Shown here one piece after another: positions 41,701 through 51,200 of a DNA stretch of 64,000 nt. The notes beneath the pieces were generated by a model. The model was not told the DNA's origin. It did not search any database and saw nothing but the letters and a program-made list of their open reading frames with translations. The first letter of the stretch is position 1, and every line of letters begins with the position of its first letter. A program made the translations under genes and the position numbers. The DNA comes from Rhizobium leucaenae USDA 9039 (GTDB lineage: Bacteria; Pseudomonadota; Alphaproteobacteria; Rhizobiales; Rhizobiaceae). Location of the stretch: NCBI RefSeq assembly GCF_000426285.1, contig NZ_AUFB01000004.1, positions 310,001 to 374,000 on the forward strand, read 5' to 3'.

Positions 41701-42237
41701 GATGACGCGCATGCCGCGGCCGCCGCCGCCCCAGGAGGCCTTCAGCATCACCGGATAGCCGATCTCAGCCGCCATCTTGGCAACCTCGGCCATATCGTCC
41801 GGCAGCGGCTCGGTGGCCGGCACGACGGGCACGCCGACGGAAATCGCCAGATTGCGGGCTGCCACCTTGTTGCCGAGCTGGCGCATCGTATCGGCGCGCG
41901 GACCGATAAAGATGATGCCGGCGGCATCGCAGGCATCGACGAATTCCGGGCTTTCCGACAACAGGCCATAGCCGGGATGGATGGCATCGGCGCCGGACAG
42001 CTTGGCGACGCGGATGATCTCATCGATCGACAGATAGCTCTCGATCGGGCCGAGATCGCGGGTAAGATGCGGACCGCGCCCGACCTGATAACTTTCATCG
42101 GCCTTGAAGCGATGCAGCGCGAGTTTGTCTTCCTCGGCCCAGATGGCGACTGTTTTGATGCCGAGCTCATTGGCCGCGCGAAACACGCGAATGGCAATCT
42201 CGGAACGGTTGGCAACCAGGATCTTGGAAATGGGCAA
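38776..42237 (-). CDS. pyc: Pyruvate carboxylase
   Basis: Pyc carboxylates pyruvate to oxaloacetate with ATP and biotin (EC 6.4.1.1). The 1,153-residue chain starts at TTG 42237, giving PISKILVANRSEIAIRVFRA, with GAGGGAG upstream. ATG 42270 is in frame but less fitting. Domains in order: biotin carboxylase to about residue 455 (ATP loop KASWGGGGRGMR), carboxyltransferase near 540-810 (MRDGHQSLLATR metal site), the tetramerisation/allosteric domain, and the biotinyl domain with the lysine in EAMKMET near residue 1119. The sequence is closely similar to the Rhizobium etli enzyme as I recall it. The neighbour expR supports the rhizobial order. Confidence 0.97.
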   Translation of the reverse strand: MPISKILVANRSEIAIRVFRAANELGIKTVAIWAEEDKLALHRFKADESYQVGRGPHLTRDLGPIESYLSIDEIIRVAKLSGADAIHPGYGLLSESPEFVDACDAAGIIFIGPRADTMRQLGNKVAARNLAISVGVPVVPATEPLPDDMAEVAKMAAEIGYPVMLKASWGGGGRGMRVIRSEADLAKEVTEAKREAKAAFGKDEVYLEKLVERARHVESQVLGDTHGNVVHLFERDCSVQRRNQKVVERAPAPYLTEAQRQELAAYSLKIAGATNYIGAGTVEYLMDADTGKFYFIEVNPRIQVEHTVTEVVTGIDIVKAQIHILDGFAIGTPESGVPKQEDIRLNGHALQCRVTTEDPEHNFIPDYGRITAYRSASGFGIRLDGGTSYSGAIITRYYDPLLVKVTAWAPNPSEAIARMDRALREFRIRGVATNLTFLEAIITHPKFKDNSYTTRFIDTTPELFQQVKRQDRATKLLTYLADVTVNGHPEARGRPAPSPKAAEPVLPYIDGKVPDGSKQRLDQLGPQKFAEWMRNEKRVLMTDTTMRDGHQSLLATRMRTFDIARVAGTYARALPQLLSLECWGGATFDVSMRFLTEDPWERLSLIREGAPNLLLQMLLRGANGVGYTNYPDNVVKYFVRQAAKGGIDLFRVFDCLNWVENMRVSMDAIAEENKLCEAAICYTGDILNSSRPKYDLKYYTDLAVELEKAGAHIIALKDMAGLLKPAAAKVLFKALREATGLPIHFHTHDTSGIAAATVLAAVDAGVDAVDAAMDALSGNTSQPCLGSIVEALKGSERDPGLDPEWIRRISFYWEAVRHQYAAFESDLKGPASEVYLHEMPGGQFTNLKEQARSLGLETRWHQVAQAYADANQMFGDIVKVTPSSKVVGDMALMMVSQDLTVADVENPAKDIAFPDSVVSMLKGDLGQPPSGWPAALQKKALKGDKPYTVRPGSLLTEADLDAERKVIETKLERKVDDFEFASYLMYPKVFTDYALAADTYGPVSVLSTPAYFYGLKEGDELFAEIEKGKTLVIVNQAMTATDEKGMVTVFFELNGQPRRIKVPDRAHGASGSAVRRKAEVGNAAHVGAPMPGVISTVFVSTGQAIKAGDVLVSIEAMKMETALHAEKDGTIAEILVRAGDQIDAKDLLVVYGG

Positions 42238-42354
42238 TGCGCTCTCCCTCACGACGCCGAAAGCGGGCATGCTGCACCCGCGAAGGAAATTCTTAACTTC
42301 TTGTCACAAGAAGTTCAATTTCCCCTGCGACATCCGACACCAAAATAGTTGCCA

Positions 42355-43095
42355 TTACGGAATAAGTCCGCTTCTAAAAGCGATGGCGACGATGTGCTGG
42401 CGGTTCTTGGCGTCCAGCTTATCCTGGATACTGTTCATGTACCAATCGACAGTATGATTTGAAATCTTGAGCATCCGGCTGATTTCCATCGAGGTCATGC
42501 CTTCGGCCAGATGGTTCAATACCTCCATCTCACGCTTGGTCAGCTTGACGTCGATCGAAGCCGTCTGTTCCAGCGATTGCGCTTCGTCGCGAAGTTCCAG
42601 AAGCCGCCAGAAGGCTTTTTTTGCCACCGCATCGAAAAGCGAGATTTCGGCCGGCGACAGGTCGACCACGTTGCCGCCGATCGTCATGCTGCCGAGCAAG
42701 CCATTGCGTCCATGAATAGGGAAAATATAGCCGTCGATCAGCCCGTTGGCACGCGCATCGGTCATCATCTGCTCCATGCGCCGCCGCAGCGGATCGCTCC
42801 TCAGCGCCGCCATGGCGTCGCGCCAGCGGAAGGGCCGCTGCGCCCGGCCGAGATAGCGGATTGTGGGATCGACAAGCAGGTATTTCCTGGCAACATAAGT
42901 GAGCGGCCATTTGTCCGGCCAGCGCCCGGCCAACATCAAAGTCATGGGGTCAGCATTCGGTCGCGGCTGCTTCAGCAAACCATAAAAATCGAACTTGTAA
43001 GACCGCAGAACCAGTTCCAGTTCTGCCACGACATTCTTGGCAAGCTTGCATTCTTCAATGACCACAAGCAATTGTATTAAGGAATGAATATTCAC
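42355..43095 (-). CDS. expR: LuxR-type quorum-sensing regulator ExpR
   Basis: The N-terminal 165 residues form an autoinducer-binding domain: FDFYGLLKQ, WPDKW, YLLVDPTIRYLG and FRWRDA mark the acyl-homoserine-lactone pocket, including the conserved W, Y and D. The C-terminal LuxR helix-turn-helix is LTKREMEVLNHLAEGMTSME, then ISRMLKISNHTVDWYMNSI. The length is 246 residues from the GTG at 43095, which has AGGGGG upstream. The position between pyc and ndvA matches expR of S. meliloti, a LuxR solo that switches exopolysaccharide and motility genes. No acyl-homoserine-lactone synthase gene is adjacent. Confidence 0.83.
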   Translation of the reverse strand: MNIHSLIQLLVVIEECKLAKNVVAELELVLRSYKFDFYGLLKQPRPNADPMTLMLAGRWPDKWPLTYVARKYLLVDPTIRYLGRAQRPFRWRDAMAALRSDPLRRRMEQMMTDARANGLIDGYIFPIHGRNGLLGSMTIGGNVVDLSPAEISLFDAVAKKAFWRLLELRDEAQSLEQTASIDVKLTKREMEVLNHLAEGMTSMEISRMLKISNHTVDWYMNSIQDKLDAKNRQHIVAIAFRSGLIP

Positions 43096-43459
43096 ATGTA
43101 CCCCCTGGCCCAAAGGCCTGGCGTTCGTCGGCAGATGCCGCCTTCATTTCGCGCCTTGATCGGAAATGGCTGATGGCGGACAAACACAATCGGATCGAAA
43201 TTAAATTAAACGCTTTCGGCGAAAAATCTCGCCATCAACCCCAAATAGCAATCGCCACGCCGTGCTACAATGCCTGACAGGAAGTATTCTCAAGTTATGA
43301 CATGTCTCCGGCAGCCGATTGCACTCCTTGCGACGCGTATAAAACAACCTAAAAATTCCTCTGAAAAAACAGTGTAGGATTCCGTTAATCGCCGGTTCAG
43401 GAACCAATCTGTAGCATCCGAGCATTCCGAATTTCGCAGATGCACAGAGGGTGCCTGAC
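43096..43459. other. Intergenic region between expR and ndvA
   Basis: Both genes start here, divergently. The first 30 bases hold ACCCCCTGG, CCCAAA, GGCCTGG, an imperfect dyad next to the expR start that could be autoregulatory. The rest is fairly AT-rich, especially 43190-43215 and 43330-43400. No frame or strong hairpin is visible. Confidence 0.5.
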
Positions 43460-45229
43460 GTGTCGCTGTTCAAAGTCTATGCAAGAGCTCTGAAGTATCT
43501 TGGCGCGTATCGATATCGCGTCTGGATGGTTGTGATCGCAAACATCGCACTGGCGATGACCACCATTTACGAGCCGGTTCTGTTCGGCCGCATCTTCGAC
43601 GCCATCGCCAAAAAACAGGCCGTGGCGCCGACCATGATGCTGTGGGCCGGCTTCGCCGTCTTCAGCGCGGTGGCCTTCATCGTCGTTTCCCGCGAGGCAG
43701 ATCGTCTCGCCCACGGACGCCGCGCTTCGTTGCTGACCGAAGCGTTCAGCCGCATCATCTCCATGCCGCTCTCCTGGCATAGCCAGCGCGGCACGGCGAG
43801 CGCGCTGAACACGCTGCTGCGCGCTTGCGAAGCCCTGTTCGGTCTGTGGCTCGAATTCATGCGCAACCATCTGACGACCGCAGTCGCACTGGTCGTAATG
43901 GTCCCCACGGCCATTGCCATGGACCTGCGCCTGTCGGCCGTTCTCATCCTGCTCGGCATCTTCTACTGGATCATCGGCCGCCTCGTCATGAACCGGACGA
44001 AGGATGGCCAGACCTCGGTGGAAAGCCATTACAACACGGTGTTCTCGCATGTCAGCGACAGCATCAGCAATGTTTCCGTGCTGCATAGCTACAACCGCAT
44101 CGAAGCAGAAACCAGAGCGCTGAAGTCCTTTACCGAACGACTGCTCGCTGCCCAATATCCGGTTCTCGACTGGTGGGCGCTCGCCGGCGCGCTGAACCGC
44201 ACGGCCTCGACCGTCGCGATGATGGCGATCCTGATGATCGGTACGCTGCTCGTTGAAGACGGCAGCCTGAGCCTCGGCGCGCTCATCACCTTCATCGCCT
44301 TCGCCAACGTGCTGATCGGCCGCCTGGAGCAGCTCCGCAACTTCGCCAACCAGATCTTCGAAGCGCGCGCCAAGCTGGAAGACTTCTACACGCTGGAAGA
44401 TTCCGTCCGCGATCGGGAAGAGCCGGCCGGCCTTGCCGAAATCAAGGACGTCAAGGGCGAGGTCGAGTTCCGCAACGTGTCCTTCGGCTTCGGCAACACG
44501 TCGCAGGGCCTGCGCAATATCAACTTCACGGTGAAGGCCGGCCAGACGGTCGCAATCGTGGGCCCGACGGGCGCCGGCAAGACGACGCTGGTCAACCTGT
44601 TGCAGCGTGTCTTCGACCCGCAGGACGGCCAGATCCTCGTCGATGGCAACGACATCACCAAGGTGACGCGCAAGTCGCTCCGCCGCTACATCGCCACCGT
44701 CTTCCAGGATGCCGGCCTGCTGAACCGCTCGATCAGCGACAACATCCGTCTCGGCCGCGAGGGTGCGACGGAAGAGGAAATGGTCCGGGCCGCCGAAGCG
44801 GCTGCCGCCAACGACTTCATCGAGAATCGCGAGAGCGGTTACGAGACCCGGGTTGGCGAACGCGGCAACAAGCTCTCCGGCGGCGAGCGTCAGCGTATCG
44901 CTATCGCCCGCGCCATCCTCAAGGACGCGCCGATCCTCGTGCTTGACGAGGCGACCAGCGCGCTCGACGTGGAGACCGAAAACCGGGTGAAGGCGGCGAT
45001 CGACAATCTGCGCCAGAACCGCACGACCTTCATCATCGCTCACCGCCTGTCGACGGTACGCGAGGCCGATATCGTCCTCTTCCTCGACAACGGCCGCGTC
45101 ATCGAAAACGGCAGCTTCAGCGAACTCAGCCAGAGCAACGGCCGCTTCGCCGCCCTGCTGCGCGCCAGCGGCATCCTGACGGACGACGAAGTCCGCAAGG
45201 CACATACGACGGAAAACGAAGCCGCTTAA
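43460..45229 (+). CDS. ndvA: Cyclic beta-1,2-glucan exporter NdvA (ABC transporter)
   Basis: NdvA moves cyclic beta-1,2-glucan from the cytoplasm to the periplasm. It is a fused exporter: six membrane helices in the first 320 residues, then an ATPase with Walker A GPTGAGKTT, signature [15 protein letters not shown], Walker B ILVLDEATSALD and the switch histidine in IIAHRLS. The start is GTG 43460 (MSLFKVYARALKYLGAYRYR), with GAGG upstream; a GTG three codons earlier is less well placed. The length of 589 residues fits. In Agrobacterium the orthologue chvA lies near chvB, as ndvA lies near ndvB here. A strong terminator follows. Confidence 0.95.
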   Translation: MSLFKVYARALKYLGAYRYRVWMVVIANIALAMTTIYEPVLFGRIFDAIAKKQAVAPTMMLWAGFAVFSAVAFIVVSREADRLAHGRRASLLTEAFSRIISMPLSWHSQRGTASALNTLLRACEALFGLWLEFMRNHLTTAVALVVMVPTAIAMDLRLSAVLILLGIFYWIIGRLVMNRTKDGQTSVESHYNTVFSHVSDSISNVSVLHSYNRIEAETRALKSFTERLLAAQYPVLDWWALAGALNRTASTVAMMAILMIGTLLVEDGSLSLGALITFIAFANVLIGRLEQLRNFANQIFEARAKLEDFYTLEDSVRDREEPAGLAEIKDVKGEVEFRNVSFGFGNTSQGLRNINFTVKAGQTVAIVGPTGAGKTTLVNLLQRVFDPQDGQILVDGNDITKVTRKSLRRYIATVFQDAGLLNRSISDNIRLGREGATEEEMVRAAEAAAANDFIENRESGYETRVGERGNKLSGGERQRIAIARAILKDAPILVLDEATSALDVETENRVKAAIDNLRQNRTTFIIAHRLSTVREADIVLFLDNGRVIENGSFSELSQSNGRFAALLRASGILTDDEVRKAHTTENEAA

Positions 45230-45251
45230 TATTTCGCTGGGCCTAAAGATC

Positions 45252-45287
45252 AAAGCCGGGAAAGCGACGCTCTCCCGGCTTTTTTTT
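45252..45287 (+). terminator. Terminator of ndvA
   Basis: AAAGCCGGGA (45252-45261) and TCCCGGCTTT (45273-45282) form a perfect 10-bp stem, followed by a run of T's to 45287. It is a textbook rho-independent terminator 22 bases after ndvA. Confidence 0.95.
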
Positions 45288-45404
45288 GCTGCCGAATTTT
45301 GGCGCGGCGAGGTTGTCAGCCAAGCGGGATGTGTCCGCAACCCTGTGCCTAGCCCTCACCCGCCAGGACCGTGTCGGCAAATACAAGGGGCTGAACCAAA
45401 AACA

Positions 45405-45437
45405 AGAAAGGCCCGGCAGGGAAAACCGGGCCTTTCT
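45405..45437 (-). terminator. Terminator of the porin gene
   Basis: AGAAAGGCCCGG (45405-45416) and CCGGGCCTTTCT (45426-45437) pair perfectly over 12 bases. On the minus strand the tail TTGTTTTTGG follows. It lies about 110 bases beyond the porin stop. Confidence 0.85.
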
Positions 45438-45498
45438 CCTTCTCTGATCGGAGGTCAAATCGGTGTGGCGTCAAGCTGGAGTTAAGGCTGACGTCAAA

Positions 45499-45537
45499 CG
45501 GTTATGACGGGTCAACCCGGTTATGACGGGGTCGACC
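45499..45537. repeat. Tandem duplication of 19-20 bases
   Basis: CGGTTATGACGGG-TCAACC (45499-45517) is followed directly by CGGTTATGACGGGGTCGACC (45518-45537). They differ by one inserted G and one substitution. The duplication lies between the porin stop and its terminator, so it is in the 3' untranslated region. Confidence 0.85.
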
Positions 45538-45548
45538 CGGGGATCAGA

Positions 45549-46640
45549 TCAGAACTTGCGTTCGAAGCGGAGGACGCCGGCCCACTGGTCCTTGTCGGCA
45601 GCGTCCCAGTCGGTATAGGAGACTTCCGGCTCGATCAGCAGGTCCTTGACCGGGCGCCAGGCGACGTTGGCCGTGGCGGCAAAGATCTTCGAGTCGGTAT
45701 AGGCGACCTGCGCATTCGCCTGCAGCTTCGGCGTCAACTGATAGCTGGCGCCTGTCCAGAAGGCCCAGTCGCCCCAGCCGCAATCTGCACCATTAGTCGG
45801 GCAAGCAGAGCGGTTGGTGTTGAGATAGGAGCCGGCATACTTGTTCAGCTTGTCGCCGTCCGTGTTCCAGCCGCCCATCAGGAAGGCTTTGAAGTCACCG
45901 AAGTCGGCATCGATACGAGCCTTGATGGCGCCTTCCTCGACGACGCTGTCATAGCCGCCGATAACCCGGAGCGTCCATGCACCCGCCTTGTAACCTGCGC
46001 CGGCTACAACGTCGGGAGCATAGTGATCAGCCTTGCCAGTGCGCCATGCGCCGCCGTAGGAGGAGGTGTCGGCCGACGAGTTGGAATCTTCCAGTGAGAT
46101 CACCGCCGTGAAGCCGTTGCCGGCATCATATTTGTAGGTGAACTGGTTGAGTTCCTTCGGGCCGTCATAGATGACATCGTCGTTGATGACGTTACCGGCA
46201 TAGCCCATGTAGAGATTGTACTGCGAGTCGAGCTTACCGACGGTAAAGCCGGCGAGGCTGATATTGGCCCAGAGCAGCTTCGTGCTCGTGGAGCCGCCTT
46301 CCTGCCAGTCCCAACGGTAGACGGTGTTTGTCTTCAGCGGGCCGTATTCGGTATCGCTTGCCGTGTCGATGTTGAGCTCGGCGCGGGTATGCCAAAGCGT
46401 ACCGTTCCTGCTGTTGGCATTGTAGGCATCGTACCACTCGCCTTCGGTACGGACGCGGCCGCCGATCTTGAGGCAGGTCTCCGTGCCCGGAATGAAGAAG
46501 TAGCCGGCGCCATAGGCGTCGCAAATGCGAACATATTGAAGCGGTTCCGGTTCGGCGGCCACGATGGCGTCAGCCGCCTGCGCCCCCGAGGCGGCTGCCA
46601 GGGCGGCGGCCGAACCGAGAAGAAGACTTCTGATATTCAT
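45549..46640 (-). CDS. Porin, RopA/Omp2b family
   Basis: This outer-membrane porin of 363 residues has a signal peptide (MNIRSLLLGSAAALAAASGA, cut after AQA). It has the alphaproteobacterial porin signature CDAYGAGYFFIPGTETCLKI near residues 40-59, with its pair of cysteines. It ends in phenylalanine (LRFERKF), as needed for barrel insertion. About sixteen alternating beta segments follow, with another cysteine pair in SACPTNGADCGW. RopA of R. leguminosarum and Omp2a/b of Brucella belong to this family. Several paralogues usually exist, so I give no symbol. It lies between ndvA and the glucan succinyltransferase gene. Confidence 0.9.
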   Translation of the reverse strand: MNIRSLLLGSAAALAAASGAQAADAIVAAEPEPLQYVRICDAYGAGYFFIPGTETCLKIGGRVRTEGEWYDAYNANSRNGTLWHTRAELNIDTASDTEYGPLKTNTVYRWDWQEGGSTSTKLLWANISLAGFTVGKLDSQYNLYMGYAGNVINDDVIYDGPKELNQFTYKYDAGNGFTAVISLEDSNSSADTSSYGGAWRTGKADHYAPDVVAGAGYKAGAWTLRVIGGYDSVVEEGAIKARIDADFGDFKAFLMGGWNTDGDKLNKYAGSYLNTNRSACPTNGADCGWGDWAFWTGASYQLTPKLQANAQVAYTDSKIFAATANVAWRPVKDLLIEPEVSYTDWDAADKDQWAGVLRFERKF

Positions 46641-46984
46641 AGATTACTCCAATCCAGTATCGATTGGGCATGAGTTATCGCGCCGAAAATTCGACGTCCC
46701 TACCCGTTCCCTTTTTGACAATCCCCACGAATGCGTCGCGGCCGTTGGACCCCGCGTTTAGCGCCGGGGTGACGGCACTCCCCGAGCGCCGTCACGATGC
46801 CGATGTAAGTAATTCAATTTTGCACAACAAGATTTCGGGCAATGAAATCTTTGCTGCAACGCACTGGGCTGACGCTGCGTTGCAGAAAAATCACGTCACA
46901 ATTTGTTCGCGTAAATGTCACAAAACGGAATGCCTATGAAATTCAAAAGCCTAGCCGTTGTGGTATCTTAAGACCGCCGTATGC
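46641..46984. other. Intergenic region upstream of the porin
   Basis: The porin leader and promoter lie here, along with the opgC 3' end. Two inverted repeats stand out: GTGACGGC/GCCGTCAC at 46769-46776 and 46788-46795, and AAGATTTC/GAAATCTT at 46829-46836 and 46844-46851. The second sits in an AT-rich part and could be an operator dyad, since porins are often regulated by osmolarity or iron. No gene is seen. Confidence 0.5.
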
Positions 46985-48199
46985 CTATCGACGGTTTTCC
47001 ACTCGCATCGGCAATGGAATCGTCGCGATCGACGTCGCGAGGGTCCGACGGCTGGCAGTATCCAGCCGTTTGTGCTCGAGATAGTAGGCATAGGCGAACT
47101 GTGCGACGATGCCGACGATGACGTAGGCGCCGCCGACGGCCGGGTCCTTGTCGGTGATGTAGAGGATGACCTGCCCGGCCATGGCGAGTATCGTGCCCGC
47201 AACGAAGATGCTGAGGGAATGGCGCCCGAGGATCGTCAACGGATGATCGGCGGACCGACGCAGCACCCGCGAAAGGAACGGCACGTTGATGATGAGATAG
47301 GCAAGCGCCAGCACATGCAGCAATCGCGGCAGCGACAGAAACGTCTTGTCGAAACCGGTGATGACTGTTGGCAGGCCGAGGGCTGCAAGATGATCGCCCA
47401 GCACCCAGAGCTTGTCGGTGACCCAGATGAACGACAGCACGACATAGGCAAGCGACAGCGCGAACAGCACGGGATTATAGGATATCCGGCCGCCGCGCTT
47501 CACATGCATGACGGCAACGAAGCCGATGACGAACAGAAATTGCCAGGAAAGCGGATTGAGGAACCAGAAGCCCTCCAACAGCCTCGTGTGCGGCGCGATC
47601 TGATAGATGCCGGCGATCAGCCAGATGCTGCCGGAAACCACAAGCAGGAGCAGCGGGCTTCGCGCCTCCAGCACCAGCATCAACGGCAGCATCAGGAACA
47701 AAGCGCCATACATCGGCAGGATGTTGTTATAGCCGATCTGGTGCCCGAGCAGCAGCAAGGCTTGAATGCCGCGAGCGGGATCCATCAGGACGGCAAGGAT
47801 ATTCACCTCGCAGAGCAGACCCGCCTGACGGAATATCCATGCGCCGGAAATGAACAGCACCAGCGTGATGAAGGTGGTGATCATATGCGCCGTATAGAGC
47901 GTGAAGGCGCGCCTGACGGCCTTCCAGGCGGTCGACAACCGGTTGCCCGGCGTGAATCGCGTGCCGTAGGCGAGGCCGACGGAGATGCCGGAGATCAGTA
48001 CGAAAGCCTCCGCCCCGTCGGAAAATCCGAAATTCTTGGTGGTCAGCCGCTCGAGGAACTGACCGGGCACATGATTGATGAAAATCGTGATCAGGGCCAA
48101 AGCCCTCAATACATCCAGTCTCGTATCCCGGTGCGCCGCCGCCTTCGGCAAGCTGAGTCGCGTTGCCGAGGCCACGTCGATATTTGCCCTGGAATTCAT
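46985..48199 (-). CDS. opgC: OpgC/Cgm-type succinyltransferase for cyclic glucan
   Basis: This is a polytopic inner-membrane protein of 404 residues with about ten helices, of the OpgC family. The N-terminal motif RDTRLDVLRALALITIFINH is the family signature with a candidate catalytic histidine, followed by FGFSDGAEAFVLISGIS. OpgC of Rhodobacter and Cgm of Brucella add succinyl groups to periplasmic glucans, and cgm lies beside the cyclic glucan synthase gene. Its place next to ndvB makes succinylation of cyclic beta-1,2-glucan the likely role. ATG 48199 is chosen for its clear AGGAGAGG. It follows ndvB by 93 bases with a large hairpin between. Confidence 0.87.
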   Translation of the reverse strand: MNSRANIDVASATRLSLPKAAAHRDTRLDVLRALALITIFINHVPGQFLERLTTKNFGFSDGAEAFVLISGISVGLAYGTRFTPGNRLSTAWKAVRRAFTLYTAHMITTFITLVLFISGAWIFRQAGLLCEVNILAVLMDPARGIQALLLLGHQIGYNNILPMYGALFLMLPLMLVLEARSPLLLLVVSGSIWLIAGIYQIAPHTRLLEGFWFLNPLSWQFLFVIGFVAVMHVKRGGRISYNPVLFALSLAYVVLSFIWVTDKLWVLGDHLAALGLPTVITGFDKTFLSLPRLLHVLALAYLIINVPFLSRVLRRSADHPLTILGRHSLSIFVAGTILAMAGQVILYITDKDPAVGGAYVIVGIVAQFAYAYYLEHKRLDTASRRTLATSIATIPLPMRVENRR

Positions 48200-48227
48200 G
48201 GACCTCTCCTGTTCCGACAACCAAATG

Positions 48228-48265
48228 CGATCGGGGCCAAAGAGTTCCCCCTTTGGCCCCGATCG
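48228..48265 (-). terminator. 15-bp perfect hairpin between ndvB and opgC
   Basis: CGATCGGGGCCAAAG (48228-48242) and CTTTGGCCCCGATCG (48251-48265) pair perfectly around eight bases. The hairpin starts 27 bases after the ndvB stop and ends 29 bases before the opgC start. No long T-run follows. It could terminate, attenuate opgC, or protect the 3' end of the 8.5-kb ndvB message. Confidence 0.8.
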
Positions 48266-48291
48266 TTGAAGCGAAACAGTGCAGGAAAACG

Positions 48292-51200
48292 CTACTGTCC
48301 GATCGGATAGCCCTCTTCGGGATGGGCGATCGCCCTGTCATTCACAGTCACCAAGTATCCCTTAGCATCGGGCGCTTTTGAGACGGAAATACGGTATTTT
48401 CCGCTCGGCAGATCGAGGTCCGCGGCAAAGCCATCCCACTTCGACGGCAGCGCCGGTTTGACGTAGAGATGGCCGTTTTTGACGCGGATGCCGAGAATCC
48501 CTTCAATTGCGACGCGATAAAGCCATCCGGCGGAGCCCGTGTACCAGGTCCAGCCGCCGCGGCCGGTCAATTGCCCCTCTCCATAGACATCGGCGGCAAT
48601 GACATAGGGCTCCACACGGTAGGTATCGGCCTCATCACGATTTCGTGCATGGTTCACCGGATTCAGCAGTTCGAAGCAATGCCAGGCATCGTCGCCGCGA
48701 TTCATTTCCGCCAGTGCCATGACTACCCAGGTTGCGGCATGGGTGTATTGGCCACCGTTTTCGCGTACCCCCGGTGGATAGGCCTTGATGTAGCCCGGAT
48801 CGCGCGCCGACTTGGCGAAAGGCGGCGTGAACAGCCGGATGATGCGGCTGTCATCGTCGACCAGCTTTTCGAGAACGGCGTTCATCGCCTTCTCGCCGCG
48901 TTCGCGGTCACCTTCGCCGGAGAGAATGTTCCAGGACTGCGCGATCGAATCGATCTGGCATTCGAAGTTCTCGTCCGAGCCGAGCGGGCTGCCGTCGTCG
49001 AAATAGCCGCGGCGATAATGACCGCCGTCCCAGCCCGCGGTTTCCAGCGCCTTGCGGAGTTCCGGCAAGTGCTTCTTCCAGCGCTCGACGCGCTCCTTGT
49101 CGCCGCGGGCTTCCGCATAGGGCAGGAAAGCGGTGAGCGTGCCAGCCAGGAACCAACCGAGCCAGACACTTTCACCGCGGCCCTGGATGCCGACGCGGTT
49201 CATGCCGTCGTTCCAGTCGCCGCCGAGGATCAGCGGCAGGCCGTTGCCGCCCTTGCGCTTGATCGCGAGATCGAGCGCCAAGGCCGCGTGCTCGTAGACG
49301 CTGACCTTATCCTGCGACACGGTCGGCTGGTAGAAAGCGTCATGTGTGCCAGGCATGAGAGCAGCACCTTCGACGAAGGCGAGTTCCTCATCCAGCAGCG
49401 ACTTGTCTCCGGTCACCGTGCAATACTGGTTGATGGCATAGGCGAGCCAGACGACATCGTCAGAGATACTCGTGCGCACGCCGGCGCCGCTGCCCGGCAG
49501 CCACCAATGCTGCACATCGCCTTCGCGGAACTGGCGTTGTGCCGCATTCAGGATCTGGTTGCGGGCCAATTCCGGTGCATGCATCAGGAAGGCCAGCGTA
49601 TCCTGCAACTGGTCGCGGAAGCCGAAAGCACCCGACGACTGATAGAAGGCCGTACGTGACAAGATGCGGCAACCGAGGCTCTGGTAGGGAAGCCAGGCAT
49701 TGATCAGGTTGTCCATCGCCTTGTCCGGCGTCGAGATCTGCAGGCGGCCGGTGAAGCCGTCCCAGAAGCCGCGGCTCGCCGAAAGCACGGCCTCGAAATC
49801 GGCCTTGCGGATATCGGCGACCAATGCACGCGCCTCTTCGATGGAAGCGGTATCGCCCATGTAAAGGCAGATATCCTTCTGCTCGCCGGCTCCGACCGTC
49901 AGGTCGAAGGCGAGTGCCGCGCAGGGATCGCCGTCGAGATCGGTGGAGTTGGAAAGGACCGCGCCGGAAACGACGGCCTGCGGCATCTGCACCGTGCCGT
50001 GGCGGCCAATGAATTCACGGCGGCTCGCCGAGAAGCTCGAATGTCCCTCGCTCGCCGCCATGAAGGCGACACGCTTGGAATAGTCGATGCTGAACGGATT
50101 GTTGGCAAACAGTGCACCCGTTTCCTCGTCCAGCGACGACAAGATGAACGGCCGCGTCTTGTTCGGATTGGTGCCGAGGACCCATTCCGCATAATTGTAG
50201 AGCCGCAGCCGGCGGGCGCCATCGCCCGTATTGCGGATGCGCAGGCGGAACAGCTTGACGGGACGTTCGCGGTCGACCGTTTGCGTCAGCTCGAGCGCAA
50301 TGCCGCTCTGTTCGCTCGAGAACACCGAATAGCCGAGACCGTGCCGGGCCTCGTATCGCACGTTCGGATTGCGCGACAGACTCGCATAAGGAGTCATCAC
50401 CGTGTTGCTGTCGAGATCGGTCACATAAAGCGCCTCACCCGGACGGTTGATGACCATGTCGTTGGTCCAGGGGGTCAACTGATAGTCACGTGAATTGTGG
50501 CTCCAGGTAAACCCGCCGCCTTCGGCCGGCACATGGAAGCCGAAGCGCTCGTTGGAGATGACGTTGATCCACGGCTGCGGTGTCGACTGGCCGCCGGCGA
50601 GCCGGACGACATATTCGCGGCCATTGTCGGCAAAACCGCCATAGCCGTTCCAGAAGTCGAGATCGTCCTGTGCTTCCAGTTCTTCCGCCGCAAAGACCGA
50701 TTTCTGCGGCACCATCGGCACGGCAAGGCGATTGACCGGCGCCGGCCCATCGGACTGCGCGGAACCGAACAGCGTCGCCGCGCGGGCGATTTGATCGACA
50801 AGCTTACCGTTGCGTGCATGGAAGATCACACGCGAGGCAGCAAGAATCTGCTGGTAAGTCTCCTGCTCGATCAGATCCTTGCGAACCGAAAAGACATTCT
50901 GGCGCAGCCCTTCACCTTGATTGTGCCTGACATGCTCGACCAGCTTGTCCAGCTCGCGCTGCATGTCCTGCGCCTGATCCACGGCGCGCTCGTTGACGAT
51001 CACCAGATCGGTATTGATGCCGCGCGAGCGCATATATTCCGCCGCGCTCAGCGCTTCCCTGGCGATTTCGAGATCGATGTCGTCATTGATGCGCAGAGTG
51101 AAGATCGGGAAATCACCCGAGATCGTCACCGGCCAGAGCGCCGACTGTGAATGCAGACCAGCCTGAACGGTGGCTCCATCGGCGCGCAGATGCATATCCG

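Noticed and set aside
38983..42348. Open frame of about 1,120 codons on the plus strand
   Set aside because: It lies opposite pyruvate carboxylase. High GC with third-position bias keeps the opposite strand open. The translation is low in structure and rich in R, D and G.
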